Origin: Erythrobacter donghaensis
Lineage (GTDB): Bacteria > Pseudomonadota > Alphaproteobacteria > Sphingomonadales > Sphingomonadaceae
Direction of reading: 5' to 3'
Assembly: GCF_002155425.1 (NCBI RefSeq)
Contig: NZ_MUYG01000007.1
Location: 124,001-188,000, forward strand
Length of the DNA: 64,000 bases
Numbering within the stretch: the first letter of the stretch is position 1; every line of letters starts with the position of its first letter. Under the pieces are notes generated by a model. That model searched no databases. It saw nothing but the letters and a program-made list of their open reading frames with translations, and was not told the DNA's origin. This document shows positions 16,730-24,922 of this stretch, piece by piece. A program made the position numbers and the translations under genes.

Positions 16730-18580
16730 ATGCATTCCTTCGATGTCCTCGTCATAGGCGGCGGTCACGCCGGGGCGGAGGCTGCCTGCGCGGCGGCCCG
16801 CATGGGCGCGCGCACTGCGCTGGTGAGCTTCGACCTCGCCGCGATTGGGGCGATGAGCTGCAATCCGGCGATCGGCGGCCTCGGCAAGGGGCATCTGGTG
16901 CGCGAGGTCGATGCGCTCGACGGGGTGATCGGACGTGCGGCGGACGCGGGTGCGATCCATTACCGGATGCTCAACCGCTCCAAGGGCAGCGCCGTCTGGG
17001 GCCCGCGCGTGCAGGCGGACCGGGTGCGCTTCAAGGCGGCGGTGCAGGGCATCGTCCGCGCGCAGGCCAATCTGACGCTGGTGCAGGGCGAGGCTGCAGC
17101 GCTGGTGCTGAGGGGTGGAGCGGTCGCGGGGCTGGAACTGGCGGATGGCACCGTACTCGAGGCGCCGCGCGTGATCCTGTGCACCGGCACTTTCCTCGGC
17201 GGCGTGCTGTTCCGCGGCGAGGAGCGCTTCGAGGGCGGGCGCATCGGGGAGAATGCCGCCAAGCGCCTCGCCCAGCAGCTGCGCGGGGCCGATCTGCCGA
17301 TGGCACGGCTCAAGACCGGGACACCGCCGCGTCTCGACGGACGGACGATCAATTGGGCGGTGCTCGAAGAACAGCCCTCGGACGGCGAGGCCTGGACCAT
17401 GTCGCCGCTCACCGAGCGCCGCATCAATCCGCAGGTGTTCTGCGCGATGACCCGCACCACGCAGGCGGGGCATGATGCGATCCGCGCCAACCTCCACCGT
17501 TCGCCGCTTTTCTCGGGCGCGATTGCCGCGGCGGGGCCGCGCTATTGCCCTTCGATCGAGGACAAGATCCACCGTTTCGGCGACCGCGAGGGGCATCAGG
17601 TGTTCCTCGAGCCTGAGGGACTGGACACGCACATGGTCTATCCCAACGGGATCAGCACCTCGCTCCCGGTGGATGTGCAGGAGACGGTCGTGCGCACCAT
17701 GCCGGGCTGCGAGCGGGTCGACATCGTGCAGCCGGGCTATGCGGTGGAGTATGACCATATCGATCCGCGCGCGCTGACGCCGGATTTGCAGCTGCGCGCG
17801 ATCCCCGGGCTCTATTGCGCGGGGCAGATCAACGGGACGACGGGTTACGAGGAAGCCGCGGCGCAGGGGCTGGTCGCCGGACTGGAGGCGGCAGCTGCGG
17901 CGCTCGGCAGGGCGGCCCCGGCGCTCGACCGGGCCAATTCCTATATCGCGGTGATGGTCGATGACCTCACCTTGCAGGGTGTTTCCGAGCCCTACCGGAT
18001 GCTCACCGCCCGCGCCGAATACCGCCTGCGGCTGCGCGCCAACAATGCGGCGACTCGGCTGACGGGGCTTGGCATTGAAGCGGGGTGCATCGGACCGGAG
18101 CGCCGCGCATGGTGGGAGCGCCGCGAGCAAGTGCGCGAAATGTTTCACGTGAAACATTCCGAGCGCATCCACGCGCGCGAACTCGCCAATCACGGTCTGC
18201 CCGTCCGCCGCGATCATGGCGATAAGACCATCGCCGAGTGGCTCCGCTATGACGGCGTCACTCCCGACGCGCTCGCCCCCTGGCTGGCAGAGGTGACCGC
18301 GCTCGACCCGCTGCTCGCCGAGGAAATGGCCGAGGATGCCGCCTATGCGCCTTACCTCGCCCGGCAGGACTCCGAATTGCGCGACCTGCGGGCGAGCGAG
18401 GCTTTGCCGCTTCCGCCCGACTTTCCCTATGCCGAAGTGCCGGGCCTCTCCAATGAGATGGTCGAACGCCTGACCAAGGCCGCCCCCGGAACGCTGGCCG
18501 CGGCAGGGCGTGTGCCTGGCGTTACCCCGGCGGCGCTCTCTGCATTGCTGGTTCACGCGCGGCGAAGGCTCGCGGCATGA
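16730..18580 (+). CDS. mnmG: tRNA uridine-5-carboxymethylaminomethyl modification enzyme MnmG
   Basis: A 616-residue FAD enzyme, partner of MnmE. The FAD-binding loop is [19 protein letters not shown] (about 7-25), the following [23 protein letters not shown] is invariant in the family, and the NAD region contains CTGTFLGG. The C-terminal helical domain that binds MnmE and tRNA begins near residue 540. A perfect parS palindrome (18141-18156) encodes MFHVKH in the C-terminal third, an extra stretch in a less conserved region. The rsmG ATG overlaps its stop (ATGA). Confidence 0.96.
   Translation: MHSFDVLVIGGGHAGAEAACAAARMGARTALVSFDLAAIGAMSCNPAIGGLGKGHLVREVDALDGVIGRAADAGAIHYRMLNRSKGSAVWGPRVQADRVRFKAAVQGIVRAQANLTLVQGEAAALVLRGGAVAGLELADGTVLEAPRVILCTGTFLGGVLFRGEERFEGGRIGENAAKRLAQQLRGADLPMARLKTGTPPRLDGRTINWAVLEEQPSDGEAWTMSPLTERRINPQVFCAMTRTTQAGHDAIRANLHRSPLFSGAIAAAGPRYCPSIEDKIHRFGDREGHQVFLEPEGLDTHMVYPNGISTSLPVDVQETVVRTMPGCERVDIVQPGYAVEYDHIDPRALTPDLQLRAIPGLYCAGQINGTTGYEEAAAQGLVAGLEAAAAALGRAAPALDRANSYIAVMVDDLTLQGVSEPYRMLTARAEYRLRLRANNAATRLTGLGIEAGCIGPERRAWWERREQVREMFHVKHSERIHARELANHGLPVRRDHGDKTIAEWLRYDGVTPDALAPWLAEVTALDPLLAEEMAEDAAYAPYLARQDSELRDLRASEALPLPPDFPYAEVPGLSNEMVERLTKAAPGTLAAAGRVPGVTPAALSALLVHARRRLAA
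18141..18156. other. parS site 4 (perfect, inside mnmG)
   Basis: TGTTTCACGTGAAACA; in the mnmG reading frame it gives MFHVKH. Confidence 0.93.
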
Positions 18581-19203
18581 TTGCCACTGAAGAAGAAGCC
18601 CGCGCCTATGTCGCCGGGCTGACCGACGCCGAGGGCATGGCCCGGCTCGAGCGTTTCGCCGCACTGGTGCTGGAGGAGAACCAGCGCCAGAACCTGATCG
18701 CAAAGGCAACCGAGCCGCACCTGTGGCAGCGCCACATCGCCGATTCGGCGCAGCTCACGCAGAATGTTTCACGTGAAACATTCGGTGCCAACGCAGGCGG
18801 GCCGTGGCTCGACCTGGGGAGTGGGCCGGGTTTTCCGGGGCTGGTGATCGCCGCGCTCCATCCCAATATGCTGGTGGTGCTGGTCGAATCCCGCGCCCGG
18901 CGCGTCGAGTTCCTCAATGCCGCGATCGCAGCGCTCAATCTCCCCAAATGCCGGGTCGAAGCCCAGCGGCTCGAGCGCGTCACGCCTTTCGCCGCCCGCG
19001 CCATTTCGGCACGGGCCTTCGCGCCGCTCCCCAAGCTTCTCGAACTATCCGCACCCTTCTCCACAAGGCAGACCGCCTATGTGTTGCCCAAGGGGCGCTC
19101 GGCGGCGCAGGAGTTGGAGACGCTCAAGCCTTCGATTCGGGCAATGTTTCACGTGAAACATTCCTTGACCGATCCCGACGCGGGAATCATTGTGAGGGCC
19201 TGA
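18577..19203 (+). CDS. rsmG: 16S rRNA (guanine-527-N7)-methyltransferase RsmG
   Basis: A 208-residue SAM-dependent methyltransferase. The SAM-binding motif is [16 protein letters not shown], with [16 protein letters not shown] downstream, both normal. Two perfect parS palindromes lie in this gene: 18765-18780, encoding NVSRETF just before the SAM motif, and 19145-19160, encoding MFHVKH near the C-terminus. They use different reading frames of the same palindrome. It overlaps mnmG by four bases and is followed by parA 45 bp on, the classic gidB-parA arrangement. Confidence 0.95.
   Translation: MIATEEEARAYVAGLTDAEGMARLERFAALVLEENQRQNLIAKATEPHLWQRHIADSAQLTQNVSRETFGANAGGPWLDLGSGPGFPGLVIAALHPNMLVVLVESRARRVEFLNAAIAALNLPKCRVEAQRLERVTPFAARAISARAFAPLPKLLELSAPFSTRQTAYVLPKGRSAAQELETLKPSIRAMFHVKHSLTDPDAGIIVRA
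18765..18780. other. parS site 5 (perfect, inside rsmG)
   Basis: TGTTTCACGTGAAACA, read as NVSRET in the rsmG frame, 24 bases before the SAM-binding motif codons. Confidence 0.93.
19145..19160. other. parS site 6 (perfect, 3' end of rsmG)
   Basis: TGTTTCACGTGAAACA, read as MFHVKH near the RsmG C-terminus; the site nearest parA (88 bp before its ATG). Confidence 0.93.
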
Positions 19204-19248
19204 AGCGGATTTCAGCGCGGATCGGCGCGAACAGGACAGGATTCTTCC

Positions 19249-20025
19249 ATGCTGACGATCGCGATTGCCAATCAGAAGGGCGGGGTGGGCAAGACCACCA
19301 CCGCAATCAACATCGCCACCGCGATGGCTGCGACCGGCTGGCGCACGCTGCTGATCGATCTCGATCCGCAGGGCAACGCCTCGACCGGGCTGGGCGTCCA
19401 CGCTGCCGCGCGCGAGGTTTCGAGCTATGATCTGCTGGTCGACGAAGTGCCGCTCGACAGCGCGATTGTACCCACCAGCATTCCGCGGCTCGATCTGATC
19501 CCGGCGACGGTCGATCTGTCGGGCGCGGAGGTGGAGCTGGTCGCGGTGGAAGGGCGCACCCACCGGCTCGACAAGGCGCTGGCGAACCACAAGGGCCACG
19601 ACATCTGCTTCATCGACTGCCCGCCCTCGCTCGGCTTGCTGACGCTGAACGCGCTGTGCGCGGCCGACACGCTGCTGGTGCCGCTGCAATGCGAATTCTT
19701 TGCGCTGGAAGGGCTCAGTCAGCTGCTTCAGACGGTCGATCAGGTGCAGCAGCGCTTCAATCCCGATCTCGGGATCATCGGCGTCGCGCTGACCATGTAT
19801 GACCGGCGCAACCGGCTGACCGATCAGGTGTCGGACGATGTGCGCGATTGCCTCGGCAAGCTGGTGTTCGAGACTGTGATCCCGCGCAACGTCCGCCTCT
19901 CCGAAGCGCCGAGCCACGGGCTCCCGGCGCTGATCTATGACCAGCATTGCACCGGCAGCCGCGCCTATATGGCCCTGGCGCGTGAATTGATCGGGCGATT
20001 CCCCGCAGAAAGACAGGCCGCATGA
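19249..20025 (+). CDS. parA: chromosome partitioning ATPase ParA (Soj)
   Basis: A 258-residue deviant Walker-type ATPase: KGGVGKTT at residues 10-17, DLDPQGNAS and the IDCPPSLGLLTLNAL strand. ParA-ATP coats the nucleoid and moves ParB-parS complexes so that origins separate. Length is that of the chromosomal (Soj) type without an N-terminal DNA-binding domain. parB follows with a four-base overlap. Probably transcribed with mnmE-mnmG-rsmG. Confidence 0.96.
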   Translation: MLTIAIANQKGGVGKTTTAINIATAMAATGWRTLLIDLDPQGNASTGLGVHAAAREVSSYDLLVDEVPLDSAIVPTSIPRLDLIPATVDLSGAEVELVAVEGRTHRLDKALANHKGHDICFIDCPPSLGLLTLNALCAADTLLVPLQCEFFALEGLSQLLQTVDQVQQRFNPDLGIIGVALTMYDRRNRLTDQVSDDVRDCLGKLVFETVIPRNVRLSEAPSHGLPALIYDQHCTGSRAYMALARELIGRFPAERQAA

Positions 20026-20981
20026 CCGAGAATAGCCCGCAAATCGCTGATACTGCTGCACATTCGCGCGGTGACGACAAGCCGCGGCGGCTCGGCCGGG
20101 GGCTCGGCGCGTTGCTGGGCGAGACCCGGCGCGAGGAACCGCTGGTGCGGCGCGAGGAGGCTCCGACCGATGCACCCGCCAGCGGCAATTCGCCGCTTCG
20201 GATGCTGGCGCTGGCGACGATCAAGCCGCTGCCCGGCAACCCGCGCAAGCATTTCGACGAAGCCGCGCTGGATGAACTCGCCGCCTCGATCGCCACGCGC
20301 GGCGTGATTCAGCCGATCATCGTGCGCCCCCATCCCGCCGGGTCGGGCTACGAGTTGGTTGCGGGTGAGCGGCGTTGGCGCGCGGCGCAGAAGGCGCGGC
20401 TGCACGAGATCCCGGCGCTGGTGCGCGACCTTGATGATCGCGAGGTGATGGCGCTGGCGCTGATCGAGAACTTGCAGCGCGAAGACCTCAGCCCGGTCGA
20501 GGAAGCGCGCGCCTATCATCGCCTGTCCGAGCAGGAGGGGATGATCCAGGTCGACATCGCGAAGCTGGTCGAAAAGTCGCGCAGCCATGTTGCCAACATG
20601 ATGCGGCTGATGTCGCTGCCGGGCCGGGTGCTCGAGCTGATCGACGAGGGCAAGCTCTCGATGGGCCACGCCCGCGCGCTGATCGGGCGCGAGGATGCGC
20701 TGCATCTGGCCGAAATCGCTGTGGCCGAGGGGCTGTCGGTGCGCGATGTCGAAACACTCACCCGCAAACCCGCCAAGCCCCGCGAAACGAGCGCCGGGGC
20801 GCCGCAACCCGCTGAGAACGCGGATATCGTCGCGGTGCAGCAGCATCTCGAGGAATTCCTCGGCCTCAACGTGCGGATCAAGCCCGAGGGCGACCCGCGC
20901 AAGGGGGTAATGACAATCCGCTACACCACGCTCGATCAGCTCGACCTGCTGTGTCAGCGGCTCACCGGCGGGGAATTTTAG
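20022..20981 (+). CDS. parB: chromosome partitioning protein ParB (Spo0J)
   Basis: A 319-residue CTPase/DNA-binding clamp that loads at parS and spreads. The N-terminal ParA-contact sequence is RRLGRGLGALLGE; the CTP-binding ParB/Srx box contains GERRWRAAQKARL and ALIENLQREDLSPVEEARAY; the helix-turn-helix is VDIAKLVEKSRSHVANMMRL. The C-terminal dimerisation domain follows after a short linker. The parS cluster at 14.4-19.2 kb is its expected target. A terminator follows the stop. Confidence 0.96.
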   Translation: MTENSPQIADTAAHSRGDDKPRRLGRGLGALLGETRREEPLVRREEAPTDAPASGNSPLRMLALATIKPLPGNPRKHFDEAALDELAASIATRGVIQPIIVRPHPAGSGYELVAGERRWRAAQKARLHEIPALVRDLDDREVMALALIENLQREDLSPVEEARAYHRLSEQEGMIQVDIAKLVEKSRSHVANMMRLMSLPGRVLELIDEGKLSMGHARALIGREDALHLAEIAVAEGLSVRDVETLTRKPAKPRETSAGAPQPAENADIVAVQQHLEEFLGLNVRIKPEGDPRKGVMTIRYTTLDQLDLLCQRLTGGEF

Positions 20982-21008
20982 TGCGGTTTCCACCCCCACC
21001 GAGGCACG

Positions 21009-21048
21009 AAAAAGCCCCGCAAGCTCGCCTGAACTTGCGGGGCTTTTT
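21009..21048. terminator. bidirectional Rho-independent terminator
   Basis: A perfect 15-bp stem, AAAAAGCCCCGCAAG and CTTGCGGGGCTTTTT, around a ten-base loop. With A-tract on one side and T-tract on the other it can end both the parB transcript and that of the converging gene at 21079. Confidence 0.93.
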
Positions 21049-21078
21049 GCATTGCCCCTCAAGGGGTTGCCGGAAAAA

Positions 21079-21933
21079 TCAGCGCTGCTTGATCATCTTG
21101 GGCGAGGGACGGCGATCGGGTATGATCCGCTCAGCCGGGGCGCGGGGGACGCTGTAGGTCTCCTCACGCACGGTTTCGCGCACCACCACCTGCTGCTGCA
21201 CCTCGGTGCGCACCGGCACCAGCACCATCTGCGGCGGCGGGGCGTAGCTGTAACCGTAGGAATAGGCCTGGGGGTAGCCATAGCCATAGCCATAGGCGGG
21301 ATAGGCGATCTCGCGGCTGGCGATACGCGGGCCCGGGGTGCCATAGGCCGACAGGTAGCTGTCGAGCGCCGCCTCGCATTCGTAGAGGTTCTTCTTCTTG
21401 TCGCCATCGAACAGGCTGCCGAGCAGCCCGCCGATCAGTCCGCCGCCGCCCACGCCGAGCACGGTGCCGAGCACGCGGTCGCCCACCCCGGCGATCTCGT
21501 AACCTGCAAAGCCGCCCGCGATCGCGCCGAGCAATCCGCCGATGATCTTGCCGGTGTCGTCACGGTTCTGCCCGCGCGTGCGGCGCTGGCATTCGGCGAT
21601 CCACTGGTCGCGCTCGAACACGGCGGGGGCATAGCCCATCGCGGGGGCCGGGTAGGCCTGCGGAGCGTAGGCCGGTTGCGGCGCGACGGGAAGCGCGCGG
21701 GGCGAATCGATGCGGCGGGTGCGGGTGATGGTCTCCACCCCGTCGATCACCGTCACCGTCTCCTCGGTCTGCGCCATCACCGGGGCAGTGCGATATTCCA
21801 CCGGGAGCGTGCGCACCTCGGCCTCGCTCATCGGGGAAAGCGGTGGGAGATCGTCGTAATTCTGCGCCTGCGCGGCCGCCGGAAGGGCGAGCGCGAGCGC
21901 GGCGAGCGAGACAGTCGGCGAAAGCTTGAACAT
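21079..21933 (-). CDS. glycine-zipper exported protein
   Basis: A 284-residue envelope protein. A signal peptide (about 1-23, ending AAAQAQ) is followed by a Pro/Ala/Tyr-rich region, then a glycine-zipper pair at about 129-175 (GKIIGGLLGAIAGGFAGYE and GTVLGVGGGGLIGGLLGS), and a Tyr-Gly-rich stretch (YGYGYGYPQAYSYGYSY) with a basic tail. Glycine-zipper 2TM proteins insert into or cross the outer membrane or periplasm; the exact function here is unknown. A CtrA-box-like sequence lies 39 bp upstream of the ATG. Confidence 0.82.
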   Translation of the reverse strand: MFKLSPTVSLAALALALPAAAQAQNYDDLPPLSPMSEAEVRTLPVEYRTAPVMAQTEETVTVIDGVETITRTRRIDSPRALPVAPQPAYAPQAYPAPAMGYAPAVFERDQWIAECQRRTRGQNRDDTGKIIGGLLGAIAGGFAGYEIAGVGDRVLGTVLGVGGGGLIGGLLGSLFDGDKKKNLYECEAALDSYLSAYGTPGPRIASREIAYPAYGYGYGYPQAYSYGYSYAPPPQMVLVPVRTEVQQQVVVRETVREETYSVPRAPAERIIPDRRPSPKMIKQR

Positions 21934-21971
21934 GGGTAAATCCCCCTTGGTCAGCCACAGTCAGCTGATGG

Positions 21972-21987
21972 TTAGCAAAAGCTTAAC
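21972..21987 (-). promoter_or_regulatory. CtrA-box-like site upstream of the glycine-zipper gene
   Basis: TTAG, seven bases, TTAAC: one mismatch to the CtrA consensus TTAA-N7-TTAAC. It lies 39-54 bp upstream of the ATG of the minus-strand gene at 21933. Only the motif supports it. Confidence 0.35.
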
Positions 21988-22061
21988 ACCGCCGGGCCGT
22001 CAGGCCCAAGCGATGCGTGCTGCGCTGTCCCGATTCGGGAAGGAAGTGAGGGGATTGCGGC

Positions 22062-22562
22062 TCAGATGCGGTCGGAAAGCATCGCGGCAAGCGCCTCGAT
22101 CCCGGTCGCATCGGCGGCGGTGAAGCGGGCGGGGCTGGGGCTGTCGAGGTCGATCACCGCGATCACCGCGCTATCGCGCAGCACCGGCACCACCAGTTCG
22201 GACTGGCTAGCGGCGTCGCAGGCGATGTGGCCGGGGAAGGCGTGGACATCCTCCACCAGCTGCGTCGCGCCGCTCTTCGCCGCTGTGCCGCAGACGCCGG
22301 TGCCGAAGGGGATGCGGATGCAGGCCGGGCGGCCCACGAAAGGCCCGAGCACCAACTCGTCCCCAGCGCCGTTCTTCGCCGACCCCACCCGGTAGAAGCC
22401 CGCCCAGTTCAGATCGGGCAGAAACTCCCACAAGAGCGCCGCGACATTGGCCATGTTGGCGACCGCGTCGGGCTCGCCCGCGGTCAGCGCTTCGGCAGCG
22501 GCGACCAGCTCGCGGTAAAGCTCGGCGGCGGGGAGCGGGGTGGCGGGCTTGAAATCATACAT
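22062..22562 (-). CDS. msrC: free methionine-(R)-sulfoxide reductase (GAF-type)
   Basis: A 166-residue GAF-domain reductase that repairs free Met-R-sulfoxide. The three redox cysteines line up with the E. coli enzyme: Cys81 (PACIRIPFGTG), Cys91 (GVCGTAA) and Cys115 (HIACDAAS). WAGFYR and the VIAVIDLDSP strand are also conserved. It diverges from the sugar dehydrogenase gene with a 59-bp gap that must carry both promoters. Confidence 0.92.
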   Translation of the reverse strand: MYDFKPATPLPAAELYRELVAAAEALTAGEPDAVANMANVAALLWEFLPDLNWAGFYRVGSAKNGAGDELVLGPFVGRPACIRIPFGTGVCGTAAKSGATQLVEDVHAFPGHIACDAASQSELVVPVLRDSAVIAVIDLDSPSPARFTAADATGIEALAAMLSDRI

Positions 22563-22621
22563 TGTGCGCGGAGGCCTTTCGTCGCTTGCCGCAAGGGCGG
22601 GGGCGCCTTATCTCTTGCCAC

Positions 22622-24100
22622 ATGGCTATTTTTCGCAAGATCGCAATCGTCCTCGTGGTGCTTATCGTCATCGCCGGGGGCACCTTCTGGTATCTCGCGC
22701 AGGGCGATGTCGCCGATCTGTCGGTTGAGGAAGTCACCGGCACCGATCCGGTGTTGCAGGAGGGTGACGCGCAAACCGTCCCCACGGTCCAGATTGCCGA
22801 GCCGGTGGGCTGGCAACCGAACGAAGCGCCGACTCCGGCCGAGGGGCTGGAAGTCGTGCGCTTTGCCGAGGGGCTCGATCACCCGCGCACGCTCTACACC
22901 CTGCCCAATGGCGACGTGCTCGTCAGCCTCACCCGCGCGCCCAATATCGAGAAGCCGGGCGGCGGAATCATGGATTCGATCAAGGGCTGGGTCGAAGGAA
23001 TCCTGATGGGCAAGGCCGGGGCGACCGGCGAATCGCCCAACCAGATCGTGCTGTTGCGCGATGCCGACGGCGATGGGCGGGCCGAAACCAAGAAGGTGAT
23101 TCGCGAGGAAGGTCTCGATTCGCCCTCGGGGATCGCTTGGGCCGACGGGACGCTCTACGTCGCCAATCACAACGCCGTGCTGGCCTTCGACTATGCGCTC
23201 GGCGCCGATGCGGTGACCGGCGCGCCGCGCAAGCTGATGGATCTCGCCCCGGGCGGCGGGCACTGGATGCGCAATCTCGAACTCTCGCCCGATGGCACGC
23301 AGCTTTATGTTGCGGTCGGATCGGTCAGCAATATCGGTGAGAGCGGGATGGAGGTCGAAAAGGGCCGGGCGATGATCTGGGAGTACGATCTCGCCAAGGG
23401 CCGCGCGCGCCAATACGGGGCGGGGCTGCGCAATCCCAACGGGATGGATTTCAGCCCCTGGACCGGCGAGCTGTGGACCACCGTGAACGAGCGCGACATG
23501 CTCGGCAGCGATCTGGTGCCCGATTACCTGACCAACGTGCCGGTCGGCGCGCAGTATGGCTGGCCCTGGGTCTATTACCGCACCAATATCGACCGCCGGG
23601 TCGATGCGCCGATGCCGCGCTTCCTGATGGAATATGTGCGCAAGCCCGAATATGCGCTCGGCCCCCACGTGGCGGCGCTGGGGATGGTGTTCTCGAAGGA
23701 GGGCGACCGGATGGGCAGCGGCTTCGGCGGCGGGGTCTTCATTGCGCGGCACGGCTCGTGGAACCGCAAGCCGCCTTCGGGCTATGACGTGGTGTTCGTC
23801 GACTTCGACGATCTCGGCAATCCGGTGGGCAAGCCCAAGCCGGTGCTGACCGGGTTCCTGACCGGCAACGGGACGACGCGTGGGCGGCCGACCTGGGTCG
23901 AATGGGCGGGTGACGGTTCGCTGCTGGTGTCGGACGATACCGCGGGGATCATCTGGCGGGTGCGCTCACCCTCTGCCGCGCCCGCTGCCGCCATCGCGGC
24001 GCTGACCGGCCCCTCGCTCCCCCCGCGCGAGCTGCGCGATCCGCGCGCCGATTTCGAGGCGGACTACCTGCGCAAGCAGGCGGGGCAGAAGGTCAACTAG
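22622..24100 (+). CDS. PQQ-dependent sugar dehydrogenase / L-sorbosone dehydrogenase-like
   Basis: A 492-residue six-bladed beta-propeller of the soluble glucose/sorbosone dehydrogenase type. One N-terminal hydrophobic segment (FRKIAIVLVVLIVIAGGTFWYLA) anchors it, with the propeller in the periplasm. ADGDGRAE resembles a Ca-binding loop, and ARHGSWNRKPPSGYDVVF holds the conserved His and Arg that bind PQQ or substrate. Whether PQQ is made is not visible here. The ATG at 22622 is chosen because it begins the anchor segment. Confidence 0.85.
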   Translation: MAIFRKIAIVLVVLIVIAGGTFWYLAQGDVADLSVEEVTGTDPVLQEGDAQTVPTVQIAEPVGWQPNEAPTPAEGLEVVRFAEGLDHPRTLYTLPNGDVLVSLTRAPNIEKPGGGIMDSIKGWVEGILMGKAGATGESPNQIVLLRDADGDGRAETKKVIREEGLDSPSGIAWADGTLYVANHNAVLAFDYALGADAVTGAPRKLMDLAPGGGHWMRNLELSPDGTQLYVAVGSVSNIGESGMEVEKGRAMIWEYDLAKGRARQYGAGLRNPNGMDFSPWTGELWTTVNERDMLGSDLVPDYLTNVPVGAQYGWPWVYYRTNIDRRVDAPMPRFLMEYVRKPEYALGPHVAALGMVFSKEGDRMGSGFGGGVFIARHGSWNRKPPSGYDVVFVDFDDLGNPVGKPKPVLTGFLTGNGTTRGRPTWVEWAGDGSLLVSDDTAGIIWRVRSPSAAPAAAIAALTGPSLPPRELRDPRADFEADYLRKQAGQKVN

Positions 24101-24921
24101 AGGGTTTTTCCCGCCCGCCCGGCCAGCTCGGTCGCGAATTGCAGCGCGGTGCGGCCCGAGCGGTTGCCGCGCTGGATGGCGAAAGCCATCGCCTCTTCCG
24201 GGTCGAAGGCGAGACCCAGCGGGGCGGTGTAGCCTTTGAGGATCGCGAGGTAGGTGTCCTTGTCCGCCGGGTGGAACCCCAGCGTCAGCCCGAAGCGGTC
24301 GGCGAGCGCCAGCGCATCGTCCCGTTCGTCGCGTTCGTGGATCGCGGCGGAGGTATCCTCCCGTTCGACGATGCCGCGGCGATTGGCGGTCACGGCCAAG
24401 CGGATATGCGCCGGGCGCGGGGCGATCCCGCCGTCGAGCAGGCTGCGCAGGGCGAGCATCTCCGCCCGCCCGTCCGCACCGAAGCCGAGATCGTCGATGA
24501 AGAGCATGAATGCGCGGTTCTGACTTGCCAGTTCGGCGATCAAAGCGGGGAAGCTGGGGAGCGTGCCGGGGGCGAGCTGGACCAGCGCCAGCGCCGCAGG
24601 ATCGCCCCGCTGCACATCGGCGACACAGGCCCGCACCAGCGCCGATTTGCCCATCCCGCGCGCGCCCCACAGCAGCACGTCATGCGCCGCAGCGCCTGAT
24701 GCAAGCCGGGCGCACAAGTTGCGCAGCGCGACTTTCTGCGTGTCGATTCCGTGGAGCGCTTCGAGCGGCAGGGCGTCGAGCACAAGCACAGCCCGCGCCC
24801 GCTCACCCTCCCACCGATAGGCAGGTGCGGCGTGCCAATCGGTCGGTGGCGGAGGCGGCGGGGCGAGCCGCTCGAGCGCGGCGGCGATCCGCTCCAGAGG
24901 CTCGCGGTCGCCGCCCGCCAT
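24097..24921 (-). CDS. DUF815 P-loop ATPase
   Basis: A 274-residue AAA-type ATPase with Walker A WGARGMGKSALV and Walker B FMLFIDDLGF, plus a sensor-like AVTANRR. DUF815 proteins are widespread and poorly understood. It starts one base after the stop of the acyl-CoA dehydrogenase gene and so is likely coupled. Its 3' end overlaps the sugar dehydrogenase by four bases. Confidence 0.85.
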   Translation of the reverse strand: MAGGDREPLERIAAALERLAPPPPPPTDWHAAPAYRWEGERARAVLVLDALPLEALHGIDTQKVALRNLCARLASGAAAHDVLLWGARGMGKSALVRACVADVQRGDPAALALVQLAPGTLPSFPALIAELASQNRAFMLFIDDLGFGADGRAEMLALRSLLDGGIAPRPAHIRLAVTANRRGIVEREDTSAAIHERDERDDALALADRFGLTLGFHPADKDTYLAILKGYTAPLGLAFDPEEAMAFAIQRGNRSGRTALQFATELAGRAGKTL

Positions 24922-24922
24922 G

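Noticed and set aside
16643..18709. A 688-codon open frame opposite mnmG
   Set aside because: It mirrors mnmG in a high-GC antisense frame; its protein is Arg/His/Gly-rich without motifs.
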